A stretch of 64,000 bases of DNA from Microbulbifer sp. MKSA007 (GCA_032615215.1 CP128433.1:4882501-4946500), one strand, 5' to 3'. Positions 1-9,742 are shown, counted from the first letter of the stretch. The notes: generated by a model not told the origin, from the sequence alone. A program made the numbers and translations.

Positions 1-2
1 AG

Positions 3-929
3 ACTCACGACAATTTTATGGGTATGTACTGGGGACCAGTCAGTACACCGGGGTGCAGTGAAATTGTTGATACCGCCGATGCACTGCTCTTTGCCGGCCC
101 AATATTTACCGATTACACCACTACCGGGCACCAACTATGCTTCGACAAAAGCAAGACCGTTATTGCATTACCAGCATCTGTACAACTGGGAGATACCTGT
201 TACAGCAATGTCCATATGAATGACTTATTGGAAGCCCTGGTCAATAAGCTCAACCCCAATAACGGTGCAGTAAAAGCCTACCGCCGGGTCAGTAGTCCAA
301 AACATATCCCACAACCAGGCAAGCGAGGCGATGCTTTAACGATTCGACAACTGTTTGCCCGAATCCAAAAAGTGCTTGAAAGCGATACCGCCCTGCTAGT
401 GGAAACCGGGGACTCCTGGTTTAACGGTATGGAACTATCGCTACCAGATGGAGCCCGCTTCGAAATACAAATGCAATATGGGAGTATCGGCTGGTCTGTA
501 GGAGCAACTCTCGGTTATAGCTTGGGTATGGGAAAAGGGCGCATGATCGCCTGTATTGGGGATGGGTCTTTCCAACTGACCGCCCAGGAAATCTCCACAA
601 TGATCCGCTACAACGTTAATCCAATTATTTTTTTGATAAATAACGGTGGCTACACCATTGAAGTAGAAATTCACGATGGGCCCTACAACAATATTAAAAA
701 CTGGGAGTACGCGCAGTTAGTCGAGGTTTTCAGTGCAGGAGAGGGTCGCGCCTGGGGTTGTAAAGTCACCACTGAGGGGGAGCTGGATAAAGCAATAAAA
801 GATGCCCTAAAGCACGATGGACTTTGCCTGATAGAAGTAATTATCGATCGCAATGATTGCAACGTAAATTTGCTTAGATGGGGAAACCAGGTAGCTAGGA
901 ACAATAGCCGCCCAAGCCGCAGTGTTTAA
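3..929 (+). CDS. Pyruvate/indolepyruvate decarboxylase-like ThDP enzyme, C-terminal part (5' truncated by window edge)
   Basis: This is the C-terminal ~308 residues of a thiamine-diphosphate-dependent decarboxylase of the pyruvate/indolepyruvate decarboxylase family, which decarboxylates 2-oxo acids in the cytoplasm. The frame is open from base 3, so the gene starts upstream. The central domain is entered at MYWGPVSTPG, and the C-terminal ThDP-binding domain carries the GDGSFQLTAQE motif followed about 28 residues later by NNGGYTIE, the GDG-(x)n-NN metal/ThDP signature. A full family member is about 550 residues, so roughly 45% is missing. Pyruvate versus indolepyruvate or phenylpyruvate specificity cannot be read from this fragment. 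The next gene on the same strand starts about 150 bases downstream. Confidence 0.88.
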   Translation, partial: THDNFMGMYWGPVSTPGCSEIVDTADALLFAGPIFTDYTTTGHQLCFDKSKTVIALPASVQLGDTCYSNVHMNDLLEALVNKLNPNNGAVKAYRRVSSPKHIPQPGKRGDALTIRQLFARIQKVLESDTALLVETGDSWFNGMELSLPDGARFEIQMQYGSIGWSVGATLGYSLGMGKGRMIACIGDGSFQLTAQEISTMIRYNVNPIIFLINNGGYTIEVEIHDGPYNNIKNWEYAQLVEVFSAGEGRAWGCKVTTEGELDKAIKDALKHDGLCLIEVIIDRNDCNVNLLRWGNQVARNNSRPSRSV

Positions 930-1081
930 TTATTCCCTCACCTTGCTTGAAAAACCAAGCTAACTCTAAAAATAGATTTGGAACTCCAAATCCATATCTA
1001 TTTATTACAAGCAACAGTAGTATTCGGAGTCATAACTTGGGCCTGCCCCACCAATTTACTGCTGCCTGCGAATTTATCCAG

Positions 1082-1959
1082 ATGCCATTACTGTTGTTTG
1101 TCACTCTTCTGTGGGCCTTTTCCTTCAGTTTGATAGGCGTCTACCTGGCCGGACAGGTGGATAGTTATTTTTCAGCAATGACACGGGTTCTCCTTGCCAC
1201 AGCGGTATTTCTACCCATGCTGAAATGGAAGGCTTGCCCTCTCCGCACCGCGATCCGTTTAATTGTGATCGGCGCTGTACAACTGGGGCTGATGTATTTG
1301 TTTTACTACCAGTCATTCTTACTGCTCAGTGTCCCCGAGGTACTGCTATTTACTATTTTCACCCCTCTTTATATCACCGCCCTTGAGGACTTCCTTAATA
1401 GGCACTTTTCTGTCTGGAACCTCACTATCGCAGCCGTAGCTGTATTGGGAGCCGCCACTATTCGCTGGGACTCCCCCAGTAGCGACTTCTGGATTGGATT
1501 TGCAGTCGTCCAGGGTGCCAACCTATGTTTTGCTGTGGGACAGGTAACCTACAAGCGTCTGATGTCCGTCGAGCAAGGCCTCCCCCGAGGCAAACCTTCG
1601 CTTGGTTTTTTATCGGCGCCAGCTTGATCACTGTTATTGCCTGGCTCCTGCTTGGGAAACCGCAGTACCCACAGGGCTCACAGCAATGGGGTGTTCTACT
1701 CTGGTTGGGATTGGTGGCATCAGGTCTGGGATACTTTTTGTGGAACAAGGGTGCTACGCAGGTCTCTACTGGTACCCTGGCCGCAATGAATAATGCACTG
1801 ATTCCCGTTGGCTTGTTGGTAAATCTGTTAATCTGGAATCGGGATGCCGATCTAACCCGTCTCGCCCTTGGGGGAGGACTGATCGGAGCCGCTGTTATCT
1901 TGAATGAATGGCGCAACAAGAGTAGGGAAAGTCACCATGGCGAGTATCGCAGTACCTGA
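1082..1959 (+). pseudogene. EamA/DMT-family transporter, split by one missing base
   Basis: An inner-membrane drug/metabolite transporter with two EamA repeats and about ten predicted membrane segments. The first half (from ATG 1082, MPLLLFVTLLWAFSFS) reads in one frame to a stop at 1627. The second half (GASLITVIAWLLLG to the stop at 1959) reads one base earlier. Adding one C to the run of five at about 1583-1587 joins them into one protein of about 292 residues, the normal length of the family, with the second EamA repeat intact (GLVASGLGYFLWNKGATQVS). A homopolymer error in the assembly is the simplest cause; a true frameshift cannot be excluded. The substrate is unknown. The 3' end overlaps the start of argE by 23 bases, suggesting co-transcription. 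Confidence 0.8.
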
Positions 1960-3100
1960 CCTGAAGACCCAATTACATCAACTGATTGCCTGCCCCAGTG
2001 TCAGTGCAACCGATCCTTCCCTGGATATGGGTAACCGCCCGGTGGTTGAACTACTGGGTGAATGGTTGGAAGGACTTGGTTTCAATGTAGAGATAATGCC
2101 TTTAAAGGGCTCTCCCAACAAAGCCAATATGATTGCTACTCTCGGCGGTAAAAGTGGTGATAAAGGCGGGCTCGTTCTATCCGGACATACTGATACAGTC
2201 CCCTTTGATGCGGGGCGCTGGCAATCGGACCCCTTTAAGGTTTTAGAGCGCGACAACCGCTTATACGGTCTCGGCACCAGTGATATGAAGGGTTTTTTCC
2301 CTCTGGTTATTGAGGCTGTGCAGACTTTTCTCGACAAGCCTCTACAAAAACCACTGATTGTTTTGGCAACAGCCGATGAAGAAACAAGTATGAGTGGTGC
2401 CCGCGCCCTGGTGCAGGCTGGCAAACCCCAAGCGCGCTATGCGGTAATTGGTGAGCCCACCGGGCTTCGCCCGATACGTATGCACAAAGGCGTTATGATG
2501 GAAGCTGTGCGTATTACCGGGCAATCCGGCCACTCATCAGATCCCAGATTGGGGGCCAACGCGCTCGAGGCCATGCATAAAGTTATCGGTGAGCTATTAA
2601 CACTGCGAAAAAAGTGGCAGCAAAAATACAACAACCCCGGATTCGCCGTTCCAGTACCCACGATGAACTTAGGCTGTATCCATGGGGGTGACAATCCCAA
2701 TCGGATCTGCGGCCACACAGAACTCCAGTTTGATATTCGCCCGTTGCCAGGAATGCAGCTTACGGACCTGCGGGAAGAACTAAACAAACGTATCCTTACC
2801 ATTCCACAAGACAATAAAATTCAGGTGGAAGTGGCCTCTTTATTCCCTGGCACTGCGCCCTTTGAACAGGATGCCCATTCAGAGTTAGTAAAAGTTGCAG
2901 AACAACTTTGTGGCCATCCCGCTGAAAGTGTTGCCTTTGGTACTGAAGCACCCTACTTGAAGAGTTTGAATATTGACACTATCGTGCTCGGCCCCGGCGA
3001 TATTGACCAAGCTCATCAGCCGGATGAATTTCTCGCCCTGGATCGTATCAACCCTATGGTCAACATTCTGCGCGACTTGATTGGCCGCTTTTGCCTTTAA
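1937..3100 (+). CDS. argE: Acetylornithine deacetylase
   Basis: A zinc-dependent M20-family hydrolase that removes acetate from N-acetylornithine to give ornithine in arginine synthesis. The 387-residue length matches ArgE. Visible are the metal-site motif SGHTDTVPFD with the following Asp in YGLGTSDMKG, the ATADEETSMSGA segment holding the catalytic Glu pair, the dimerisation-domain KGVMMEAVRITGQSGHSSDP, and the C-terminal GPGDIDQAHQPDE with the last His ligand. The start at ATG 1937 is preceded by AGGGAAAG and gives the conserved N-terminus; the frame is open further upstream but lies inside the preceding transporter gene. argA follows 59 bases downstream, as in pseudomonads. It could be an M20 relative, but the context makes ArgE the best call. 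Confidence 0.93.
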   Translation: MASIAVPDLKTQLHQLIACPSVSATDPSLDMGNRPVVELLGEWLEGLGFNVEIMPLKGSPNKANMIATLGGKSGDKGGLVLSGHTDTVPFDAGRWQSDPFKVLERDNRLYGLGTSDMKGFFPLVIEAVQTFLDKPLQKPLIVLATADEETSMSGARALVQAGKPQARYAVIGEPTGLRPIRMHKGVMMEAVRITGQSGHSSDPRLGANALEAMHKVIGELLTLRKKWQQKYNNPGFAVPVPTMNLGCIHGGDNPNRICGHTELQFDIRPLPGMQLTDLREELNKRILTIPQDNKIQVEVASLFPGTAPFEQDAHSELVKVAEQLCGHPAESVAFGTEAPYLKSLNIDTIVLGPGDIDQAHQPDEFLALDRINPMVNILRDLIGRFCL

Positions 3101-3159
3101 TCTGCCTGCGACAGCCTCCGGGGCTTTAACACCACAAGACTTGCACACGGTAAGAATTA

Positions 3160-4482
3160 GTGAGCGACGATAACGCCTCCCTGAACTGGTTTCGCCACGC
3201 GGCACCTTACATCAACGACCTCCGCGGTCGCACTTTAGTAATTGGTATCCCCGGCGACGCTTTAGAGCACGCCAATTTCCGCAATCTAGTACACGATATG
3301 GCGCTGCTCGCCAGCCTTGGGGTTCGCTTGGTTGTTGTGCACGGCGCGCGGGAACAAATTAATCGAGCCCTGGATGAGCGCGGCATAGAAAATCGGTTTC
3401 ACGAGAACCAGCGTATTACCAATCGAGAGACATTGGAAATTGTTAAGTCCGTCGTGGGCAAACTGCGCTTCGATATTGAAGCTGCTTTTTCCCAGGGACT
3501 GCCAGACTCACCGATGGCGCGTTCGGCCCTCAAGGTGGTCTCAGGCAATTTTGTTACCGCCCGCCCCAGTGGCGTGCTCGATGGCGTGGACCTGGGCTGG
3601 ACCGGCACCGTACGGCGCATGGACACCAGCACTCTGGAGCAAAACCTGGATCAGGGTTCCCTGGTGCTCCTTTCTCCCCTGGGCACATCCCTGACCGGGG
3701 AGCTTTTCAATATCAATTACCTGGATCTGGCCGCTGAGGCTTCCAGAGTTTTGCGCGCCGAGAAACTAGTGCTATTCCGCGAACCTGAGCAACTTCAAGT
3801 GGACGGAAATCCGGTACACGAGTTAAGTATTTTGCAGGCAGAGCAGGTTTCACCCAAAGTGCAAAGCGCAACCCTGCGCTGCGCCATTCGAGCCTGTAAT
3901 GCAGGGATCGCCCGTACACACCTACTTAGCTTTTGTAAAAACGGCGCCTTAATTCAGGAGCTGTTCCGCCGTGAAGGGGCCGGTACCATGATTTACCGGG
4001 ACAGCTACGAAGTTGTGCGCAGAGCGCGAATTACCGATGTGGGCGGCATTCTTGGACTGATCCGCCCGTTAGAGAAAGATGGCGTTTTGGTACGGCGCTC
4101 CCGCGAGAAGCTCGAGGCAGAAATTGAACACTTCACGCTTGTGGAAGTGGATGGTACTCCAGTTGCCTGTGCAGCTCTGTATCCCATTAAGGATGATAAG
4201 GGTACTACCACAGCAGCCGAAGTTGCCTGCCTTGCAAGCCACCCGGAATTTCGCGGTGGAGGGCGTGGTGCCAAGCTGATGCGCCACCTTGAGAGACAGG
4301 CGCAAACAGTCCAGGTTGATGAGCTCTACGTCCTCACCACCCAGACAGAGCACTGGTTTATCGAGCAGGGCTTTGAGCAAGTCGGTATCAGTGAGCTGCC
4401 TACCGCGCGAAAGTCCCTGTACAACATTCAGCGCAATTCGAGAATCCTGCGTAAACGCCTGGGGAAAAGTCAGTCCACTTAG
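3160..4482 (+). CDS. argA: Amino-acid N-acetyltransferase (N-acetylglutamate synthase)
   Basis: This enzyme acetylates glutamate with acetyl-CoA, the first committed step of arginine synthesis, and is classically inhibited by arginine. The 440-residue protein has the two-domain ArgA layout: an N-terminal amino-acid-kinase-like domain (about residues 20-290, with LVIGIPGDAL and LVVVHGAREQIN) that usually senses arginine, and a C-terminal GNAT acetyltransferase domain (about 295-435) with the acetyl-CoA loop EFRGGGRGAKLMRHL. The start is GTG at 3160, giving the conserved LNWFRHAAPYINDLRGRT segment near residue 10. It lies 59 bases after argE on the same strand, so the two probably form an arginine operon. 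Confidence 0.95.
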   Translation: MSDDNASLNWFRHAAPYINDLRGRTLVIGIPGDALEHANFRNLVHDMALLASLGVRLVVVHGAREQINRALDERGIENRFHENQRITNRETLEIVKSVVGKLRFDIEAAFSQGLPDSPMARSALKVVSGNFVTARPSGVLDGVDLGWTGTVRRMDTSTLEQNLDQGSLVLLSPLGTSLTGELFNINYLDLAAEASRVLRAEKLVLFREPEQLQVDGNPVHELSILQAEQVSPKVQSATLRCAIRACNAGIARTHLLSFCKNGALIQELFRREGAGTMIYRDSYEVVRRARITDVGGILGLIRPLEKDGVLVRRSREKLEAEIEHFTLVEVDGTPVACAALYPIKDDKGTTTAAEVACLASHPEFRGGGRGAKLMRHLERQAQTVQVDELYVLTTQTEHWFIEQGFEQVGISELPTARKSLYNIQRNSRILRKRLGKSQST

Positions 4483-4609
4483 TCATAGAAATTTGAAATA
4501 TCCATCCTTAATACTCCTTTAATGGGTAGTTTGAGCGCAAAAACATCCCAGGAAAGTCCGTTTTTTGCTAAGCTGGCGCATTCATTGTTGCCAGCTGGAA
4601 TCTGTGACT

Positions 4610-6442
4610 ATGCCCCAATACCGCTCCCGCACCTCTACCGCCGGTCGCAATATGGCCGGAGCCCGCGCCTTGTGGCGTGCCACCGGTATGACGGACGAGG
4701 ACTTCCATAAGCCAATCATTGCCATCGCAAACTCTTTTACCCAGTTTGTCCCTGGACACGTACACCTAAAAGATATGGGTCAGCTTGTCGCAAGGGAGAT
4801 TGAACGCGCCGGCGGCGTGGCCAAGGAGTTCAATACGATCGCTGTGGATGACGGTATCGCAATGGGTCACGACGGCATGCTCTATAGCCTGCCCAGCCGC
4901 GAAATTATCGCTGACTCAGTGGAGTACATGGTCAATGCCCACTGTGCCGACGCCCTGGTTTGTATCTCCAACTGTGACAAGATCACACCGGGAATGATGA
5001 TGGCAGCCATGCGCGTGAACATTCCAGTTATCTTTGTCTCCGGTGGCCCGATGGAGGCCGGCAAAACCAAACTGGCTGACCACAAGCTCGACTTAGTAGA
5101 TGCTATGGTGATCGCCGCTACAGATACGGCCTCCGACGAGGAAGTTGCTGAGTATGAGCGCTCTGCATGCCCGACCTGTGGCTCCTGCTCAGGTATGTTT
5201 ACAGCGAACTCCATGAACTGCCTGACCGAGGCCCTGGGGCTTTCACTCCCTGGTAACGGCACCATGCTAGCGACCCACGCCGACCGCAAGGAGCTATTCC
5301 TCCGCGCTGGCCGCGAGATCGTAACCCTGACCAAACGCTACTATGAGCAGGATGACGAAACTGCCCTGCCGCGCAACATCGCCAACCGCACAGCCTTCCG
5401 CAATGCCATGGCACTCGATATCGCCATGGGAGGCTCCACTAATACCATCCTGCACCTGCTGGCAACCGCTCAGGAAGGTGAGATTGACTTCACCCTGGAA
5501 GATATCGACAGCCTCTCCCGTGAGGTTCCACAGCTGTGCAAAGTTGCCCCCAATACCGAGAAATACCATATAGAAGATGTACACCGCGCCGGCGGTGTAA
5601 TGGCTATCCTCGGGGAGTTGGAGGCCGCAGGTCTTATCGACTCTTCACTACCAACCGCCTACGGTGGTTCGCTCGCCGATGCCCTGGCACGCTGGGATAT
5701 TTGCCGCACGGACGACCAATCTGTACTGGAATTCTATCGCGCGGGCCCCGCAGGCATTCCCACCCAAACAGCTTTCAGCCAGGAATGCCGCTGGTCCACT
5801 TTAGATGCAGACCGCCAGCGTGGCTGTATCCGTTCTGCTGAGCACGCCTACTCCTCTGAGGGAGGGCTCGCCGTTCTCTTTGGTAACCTGGCCCCCAATG
5901 GCTGTGTAGTGAAGACTTCCGGCGTCGATGAGTCGCTGTGGAAATTCGAAGGCCCCGCCCACGTAGTAGAAAGCCAGGAAGAGGCGGTTTCCAATATCCT
6001 CGAAGGGAAGGTCAGTAAAGGTGAGGCTGTTATCGTCCGCTATGAGGGTCCTAAAGGTGGACCTGGTATGCAAGAGATGCTTTACCCCACTAGTTATTTA
6101 AAATCCAAAGGACTCGGTGAGCACTGCGCATTGATTACCGATGGCCGCTTCTCAGGCGGTACTTCGGGCCTCTCTATCGGACATGTTTCACCTGAGGCAG
6201 CTTCTGGAGGTAACATCGCTCTGGTTCGCAATGGAGACCTTATACGTATTGACATTCCAGGGAGGAAAATTGAAATCGCTATTGAGGAAAGTGAACTCGA
6301 TAAGCGATGCAGGGAAATGGAAAAAAATCCCAATGGCTGGAAGCCAATCGAAAAGCGCCCTCGCAAAGTCAGCAAGGCACTGAAAGCCTATGCCATGCTT
6401 GCCACCAGTGCAGACCGCGGGGCGGTAAGGGAAATTGACTGA
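4610..6442 (+). CDS. ilvD: Dihydroxy-acid dehydratase
   Basis: IlvD dehydrates 2,3-dihydroxy-3-methylvalerate and 2,3-dihydroxyisovalerate in isoleucine and valine synthesis and carries an iron-sulfur cluster. The 610-residue product has the family motifs in order: N-terminal RSRTSTAGRNMAGARALWRA, CISNCDKITPGMMMA, the cysteine cluster in ACPTCGSCSGMFTANSMNCL, GGSTNTILHL, and C-terminal DGRFSGGTSGLSIGHVSPEAA. ATG 4610 is chosen because it gives the conserved MPQYRSRTST start; longer in-frame openings add nothing family-like. It is followed by a hairpin terminator shared with the convergent TonB-like gene. Its neighbourhood with folA and thyA resembles Pseudomonas. Confidence 0.97.
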   Translation: MPQYRSRTSTAGRNMAGARALWRATGMTDEDFHKPIIAIANSFTQFVPGHVHLKDMGQLVAREIERAGGVAKEFNTIAVDDGIAMGHDGMLYSLPSREIIADSVEYMVNAHCADALVCISNCDKITPGMMMAAMRVNIPVIFVSGGPMEAGKTKLADHKLDLVDAMVIAATDTASDEEVAEYERSACPTCGSCSGMFTANSMNCLTEALGLSLPGNGTMLATHADRKELFLRAGREIVTLTKRYYEQDDETALPRNIANRTAFRNAMALDIAMGGSTNTILHLLATAQEGEIDFTLEDIDSLSREVPQLCKVAPNTEKYHIEDVHRAGGVMAILGELEAAGLIDSSLPTAYGGSLADALARWDICRTDDQSVLEFYRAGPAGIPTQTAFSQECRWSTLDADRQRGCIRSAEHAYSSEGGLAVLFGNLAPNGCVVKTSGVDESLWKFEGPAHVVESQEEAVSNILEGKVSKGEAVIVRYEGPKGGPGMQEMLYPTSYLKSKGLGEHCALITDGRFSGGTSGLSIGHVSPEAASGGNIALVRNGDLIRIDIPGRKIEIAIEESELDKRCREMEKNPNGWKPIEKRPRKVSKALKAYAMLATSADRGAVREID

Positions 6443-6462
6443 TTAAAACTGCTCTAAAAAGA

Positions 6463-6486
6463 ACGGCCCCTAAGGGCCGTTTTTTA
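6463..6486. terminator. Bidirectional intrinsic terminator between ilvD and the TonB-like gene
   Basis: The stem ACGGCCC / GGGCCGT with a CTAA loop is followed by a T run on the plus strand and preceded by an A run that becomes a T run on the minus strand. It overlaps the stop codon of the convergent gene, so it can end transcription from both sides. Confidence 0.85.
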
Positions 6487-7128
6487 TTCCGCTATTTTGT
6501 AACTGATTCGATTGCGTACCCCGTAGCGCTCCACTGGCTGGCCAGCTTCCATTTGAGGCCGATACTTAAACCTTTCTGCCGCAGCTATCGCAGAACGATC
6601 GAATACACGGGTTGGGTTACCATTAGAGTCATAACCACCAACAACACGGGCATCTCGCACTGCCCCTGTTTTTGTCACTGTAAACTCTACAACAACATAT
6701 CCTTCAATTCCCCTGCGCAAAGCGGCACTAGGATATCGCGGTGCAGCTTTGTACACAGGCAAAGGATCTTGCGATACCTTCATCCCAGTTTCAGAGACTG
6801 GTGTTGGAGAGCCTATTTGAATATTCAGCTTAACCGGCAAGACTTCAGTCTGCTCAACTCGCATATTCGGCTGTTCAATGACTGTTTGTGGTGGTGTAGG
6901 TGCCTCATAATTTTCGGTAACAATCACCTTTTTCGGCATATGTACCGATTTAATCTGTGGCAACAACTCAACTGCTGGCTCTTCAATATCAGTTGCCACC
7001 AGCTGACTCATCAAAAAGAGCAGCCCCACTGTTGTCACGGCAGCATATCCCAGGCCCTTCACGTAGCCTGCAAGTAAATGCTGGGGGAAAAACACGGAGT
7101 TGGGAATTGACTGACAAGCTCTATCCAT
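6484..7128 (-). CDS. TonB-family energy transducer (second copy in the cluster)
   Basis: A 214-residue inner-membrane-anchored periplasmic protein. One N-terminal membrane segment (GLGYAAVTTVGLLFLMSQLVA) is followed by a proline-containing periplasmic linker and a C-terminal TonB fold (PRYPSAALRRGIEGYVVVEFTV ... SAIAAAERFKYRP). TonB proteins pass proton-motive energy from ExbB/ExbD to outer-membrane receptors. ATG 7128 is preceded by GGAGAGG; an ATG ten codons upstream lacks such a site. The architecture matches the TonB copy at 8718-9335, so the two are paralogs in one cluster, separated by the TPR gene. A TPR-gene terminator lies between this gene's upstream region and that gene, so it probably has its own promoter within 7129-7300. 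Confidence 0.85.
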   Translation of the reverse strand: MDRACQSIPNSVFFPQHLLAGYVKGLGYAAVTTVGLLFLMSQLVATDIEEPAVELLPQIKSVHMPKKVIVTENYEAPTPPQTVIEQPNMRVEQTEVLPVKLNIQIGSPTPVSETGMKVSQDPLPVYKAAPRYPSAALRRGIEGYVVVEFTVTKTGAVRDARVVGGYDSNGNPTRVFDRSAIAAAERFKYRPQMEAGQPVERYGVRNRISYKIAE

Positions 7129-7300
7129 AACACCTCTCCTATTATTGTTAGGGTGCAATAAGCGGCATCCTTGTGCCGAAAATGGAAAAGCTGATCAGCT
7201 ACCTTTTATCATTAGCTAATTTACAAAAAAATGCAAATAGTCTGTTAATACAGGTTATCTCAAAATTTTGTGCCGGAACTCACAAACAAACACGTATAAA

Positions 7301-7328
7301 AAAAGCCACGCATTTCTGCGTGGCTTTT
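7301..7328 (-). terminator. Intrinsic terminator after the TPR gene
   Basis: The stem AAAAGCCACGCA / TGCGTGGCTTTT with a four-base loop, with T runs on both strands, lies 25 bases past the TPR gene stop and upstream of the second TonB gene. It would end the DUF3450-to-TPR transcript. Confidence 0.85.
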
Positions 7329-7352
7329 AAGGGGTTAAAGAGTTAACTGGTT

Positions 7353-8705
7353 TTAAATTGCCAGCTGCTCTTCACGCTCCTTTTCACCTTCAACAAAGGA
7401 AATCCACTGATTGGCGAACTTCTCTGAGCGCTCATCTTTACGTGCAAGCTTGAGGCTCTTTAAAGCTGCGTCATAACGCTTAAGGTTGGCATTCGCCATA
7501 CCCATTACGATATGCAGCTGATCAACACGCTTGATACCACCTTTGGCCAGAGCTTTCTTACCCATAGAAAGGGCTTTCTCGTTCTGATCCAGGTCCAGGT
7601 AAATACCAGCCAGGCGCGAATAGATCTCACCTTTATCAGAAAGCTGTGCTGCCGCTTCCAACTGGGGAATAGCTTTCTGCAGCTCTTGTGACATCTGGTA
7701 GGCCTGAGCTAGAGTTTCCAGGTTTTTAGCTGTGCGTGGGATCTTCTTATCTTGGATACCCCTGGCAATCACTTTAGCTCCTTTATAAGGCATTTCATGC
7801 CCCATAAAGAGATACCCCATATTTAGCAGGTCTTTATCCTTTTCCAAAGCTCCGGCAAGGTAAGCTGCTTCCATCATGTGCAGCTGATCCTTATCGCGCT
7901 TCAGTTCACCGTATACTGCACCAAGGGTTTTGTAATACGCTGGCTTCGGGTAGTACTGCACCAGTTTTTCTAGAACGGCAGCTACTTTCGGGTAGTCTCC
8001 GCGCTCGAAGTAAACATACTGCTGTAAGCCGAACCAACCTTCCTTCGGTATCTTGCCCTCTTTTTCAAACATGGATACCGCTATATTGATATCCGCGAGA
8101 GCCTTATCCTGATTGCCAATCTGGTTGTAAGCCTGAGCACGCAGTGCATAGGAGTCAGCAGTGATACGATCAGAAACTTTAAACCACTGGTTCAAGTAGT
8201 TAATCGCCTGCTTGTAATCCTCAGTTACGAAGTACAGCTGGGCAAGTGTAAACAGGGTGCCCACTTCCAATGCTACCGGCAGGTTTTTCTCACCCTGGGC
8301 CAGTACCTTTTTAAAGTAAGGGATCGCCTCTTTATAGTTTTCAGTGCTGTAATAAACAACACCGAAGAAGTTGTACATTTGGGCAACTTCGTAGCCGTTG
8401 TACCGCTTCTTGCTTGCATCCATCTCTTTCAGCGCTGCAAGAGCACCCGCCCAATCCTCTGCATCTGCAGCCTCTTGAGCTTTTTCCAGCTTCTTGTACG
8501 CAGCTTCACGCATAGCCGGAACTTTACGGGTTTTTTGCTTGCTCGGTTTTTTTTCTTCCTGCGCTTGTGCTGAAGCGAACGGCGCTGACATGCCGACAGC
8601 TTCTAACACTGTGACGCTGACCGTCGGTGCAAGAACCAAGGGTAGCGCCACTGAGGTGCGCAGAGCGAACTTGGACAAACCTTTAGTTATGGTCGTCAAC
8701 TTCAT
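7353..8705 (-). CDS. Periplasmic TPR-repeat protein of the TonB2 cluster
   Basis: A 450-residue secreted protein. An N-terminal signal peptide runs to about residue 48 (hydrophobic core SVALPLVLAPTVSVTVL, cleavage near ASAQA), then a lysine-rich stretch, then about nine tetratricopeptide-like helices pairs (for example YNFFGVVYYSTENYKEAIPYFKK, split here by repeat position). Such TPR proteins accompany the TonB2/ExbB2/ExbD2/TtpC systems of marine gammaproteobacteria and are thought to assist the energy-transducing complex; the precise role is not known. It starts 12 bases after the tonB stop, consistent with one operon. Function beyond protein binding is inferred from context only. Confidence 0.85.
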   Translation of the reverse strand: MKLTTITKGLSKFALRTSVALPLVLAPTVSVTVLEAVGMSAPFASAQAQEEKKPSKQKTRKVPAMREAAYKKLEKAQEAADAEDWAGALAALKEMDASKKRYNGYEVAQMYNFFGVVYYSTENYKEAIPYFKKVLAQGEKNLPVALEVGTLFTLAQLYFVTEDYKQAINYLNQWFKVSDRITADSYALRAQAYNQIGNQDKALADINIAVSMFEKEGKIPKEGWFGLQQYVYFERGDYPKVAAVLEKLVQYYPKPAYYKTLGAVYGELKRDKDQLHMMEAAYLAGALEKDKDLLNMGYLFMGHEMPYKGAKVIARGIQDKKIPRTAKNLETLAQAYQMSQELQKAIPQLEAAAQLSDKGEIYSRLAGIYLDLDQNEKALSMGKKALAKGGIKRVDQLHIVMGMANANLKRYDAALKSLKLARKDERSEKFANQWISFVEGEKEREEQLAI

Positions 8706-8717
8706 AGTGCTTCCCCT

Positions 8718-9335
8718 TTAGTCCTTAGCCATGTTAAAGCTGATCTTGGTCCTAACATTAGGAACTTCGGTCGGCTTGCCATCGACTACCCGCGGCTTGT
8801 ACTTGTACTTCAATGCGGACTTCAGGGCAGACCGATTGAAAACCGTTGTAGGCTTACCTTGCAGCGTAAAAGCCTCAATTACGATCGGATCGCGTACTGA
8901 ACCGTTTGTTGTAACGGTGTACTCAACGATTACATAACCTTCCATACCGCGCTGTAGAGCGCGACGGGGATACTGCGGCTGTACTTTTACGATTGGAAGA
9001 TAGTCACCTTCACCAAAGCTGAAACCAGACAGCTTAACGTTGCCACCCGCAGAGGGAGCAGCGATATTGATGCTGCCATCAAGATCCGGCTCCTCAAAAT
9101 CAGGCTCCGGCATCTCCGGTGGCGGAGCCTCAGGCTCATCTGGTTTTACCGGCTTGGCGGTGTCGTACTGTGTTTCAATCTTCGTATCAGGCATCACCAC
9201 ATCGGCAACTTTGTACTCCGGAGTATCCTCTGGAGCACCCATGTTTGCCGCGATCAGCTGATGCATGGTGAAGATGAGGCCAAAGGTAGTGGCCAATGCC
9301 AATGTACCTGCCCCAAGAAGTCTTACCGGGTTCAT
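8718..9335 (-). CDS. TonB-family energy transducer
   Basis: A 205-residue TonB protein of the short TonB2 type. It has one N-terminal membrane anchor (about residues 7-29), an acidic proline-rich periplasmic stretch (KPDEPEAPPPEMPEPDFEEP) and a C-terminal domain with the PQYPRRALQRGMEGYVIVEY core and the YKYKPRV strand typical of the TonB fold. It links proton-driven ExbB/ExbD to TonB-dependent outer-membrane receptors. The start lies five bases after the exbD stop, so it belongs to the exbB-exbD operon. The adjacent TPR gene and a second TonB copy at 6484-7128 complete the cluster. Confidence 0.9.
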   Translation of the reverse strand: MNPVRLLGAGTLALATTFGLIFTMHQLIAANMGAPEDTPEYKVADVVMPDTKIETQYDTAKPVKPDEPEAPPPEMPEPDFEEPDLDGSINIAAPSAGGNVKLSGFSFGEGDYLPIVKVQPQYPRRALQRGMEGYVIVEYTVTTNGSVRDPIVIEAFTLQGKPTTVFNRSALKSALKYKYKPRVVDGKPTEVPNVRTKISFNMAKD

Positions 9336-9340
9336 AGCTG

Positions 9341-9742
9341 TTAACTCTTCTCTGTAGCGACGGAAACTTTCTTGATACCAATCTTCCTGGCTGCTTCCGC
9401 AATCAGGGCAATCTTCTCAATGCTTGCTCCCTTATCGGGCTGAATTACCAACCACCCTTTCGGGTTTTCCGAGTAGAGGCGCTCCAGGACAATTCGTACC
9501 TGGCGCTCATCAACCTTCTCTTTAGCAATCCAAACCTCGTCACTGTCGTTGATCGCTACCAGGATAGAGGCGGCCTTGAGTTCAGCGGTCGTCGATTCCG
9601 GCTTCTCAATATCAGCACCCGGCTCCTTGATAAAGGTCGCGGTGACGATAAAGAAGATCAGCATGATAAACACCACGTCCAGCATGGGCGTGAGGTCAAT
9701 TGCGCCGGCTTCCTCTTCTGCCGTATTTTGTCTTTTGCTCAT
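9341..9742 (-). CDS. exbD: Biopolymer transport protein ExbD
   Basis: A 133-residue inner-membrane protein of the ExbD/TolR family that works with ExbB to form the proton-driven motor feeding TonB. A short cytoplasmic N-terminus leads into one membrane segment that begins with IDLTPMLDVVFIMLIFFIV; the Asp of PMLDVVF is the family's essential protonatable residue. The remaining ~85 residues form the periplasmic domain. It is followed after five bases by tonB and preceded after 112 bases by exbB, all on the minus strand. Confidence 0.93.
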   Translation of the reverse strand: MSKRQNTAEEEAGAIDLTPMLDVVFIMLIFFIVTATFIKEPGADIEKPESTTAELKAASILVAINDSDEVWIAKEKVDERQVRIVLERLYSENPKGWLVIQPDKGASIEKIALIAEAARKIGIKKVSVATEKS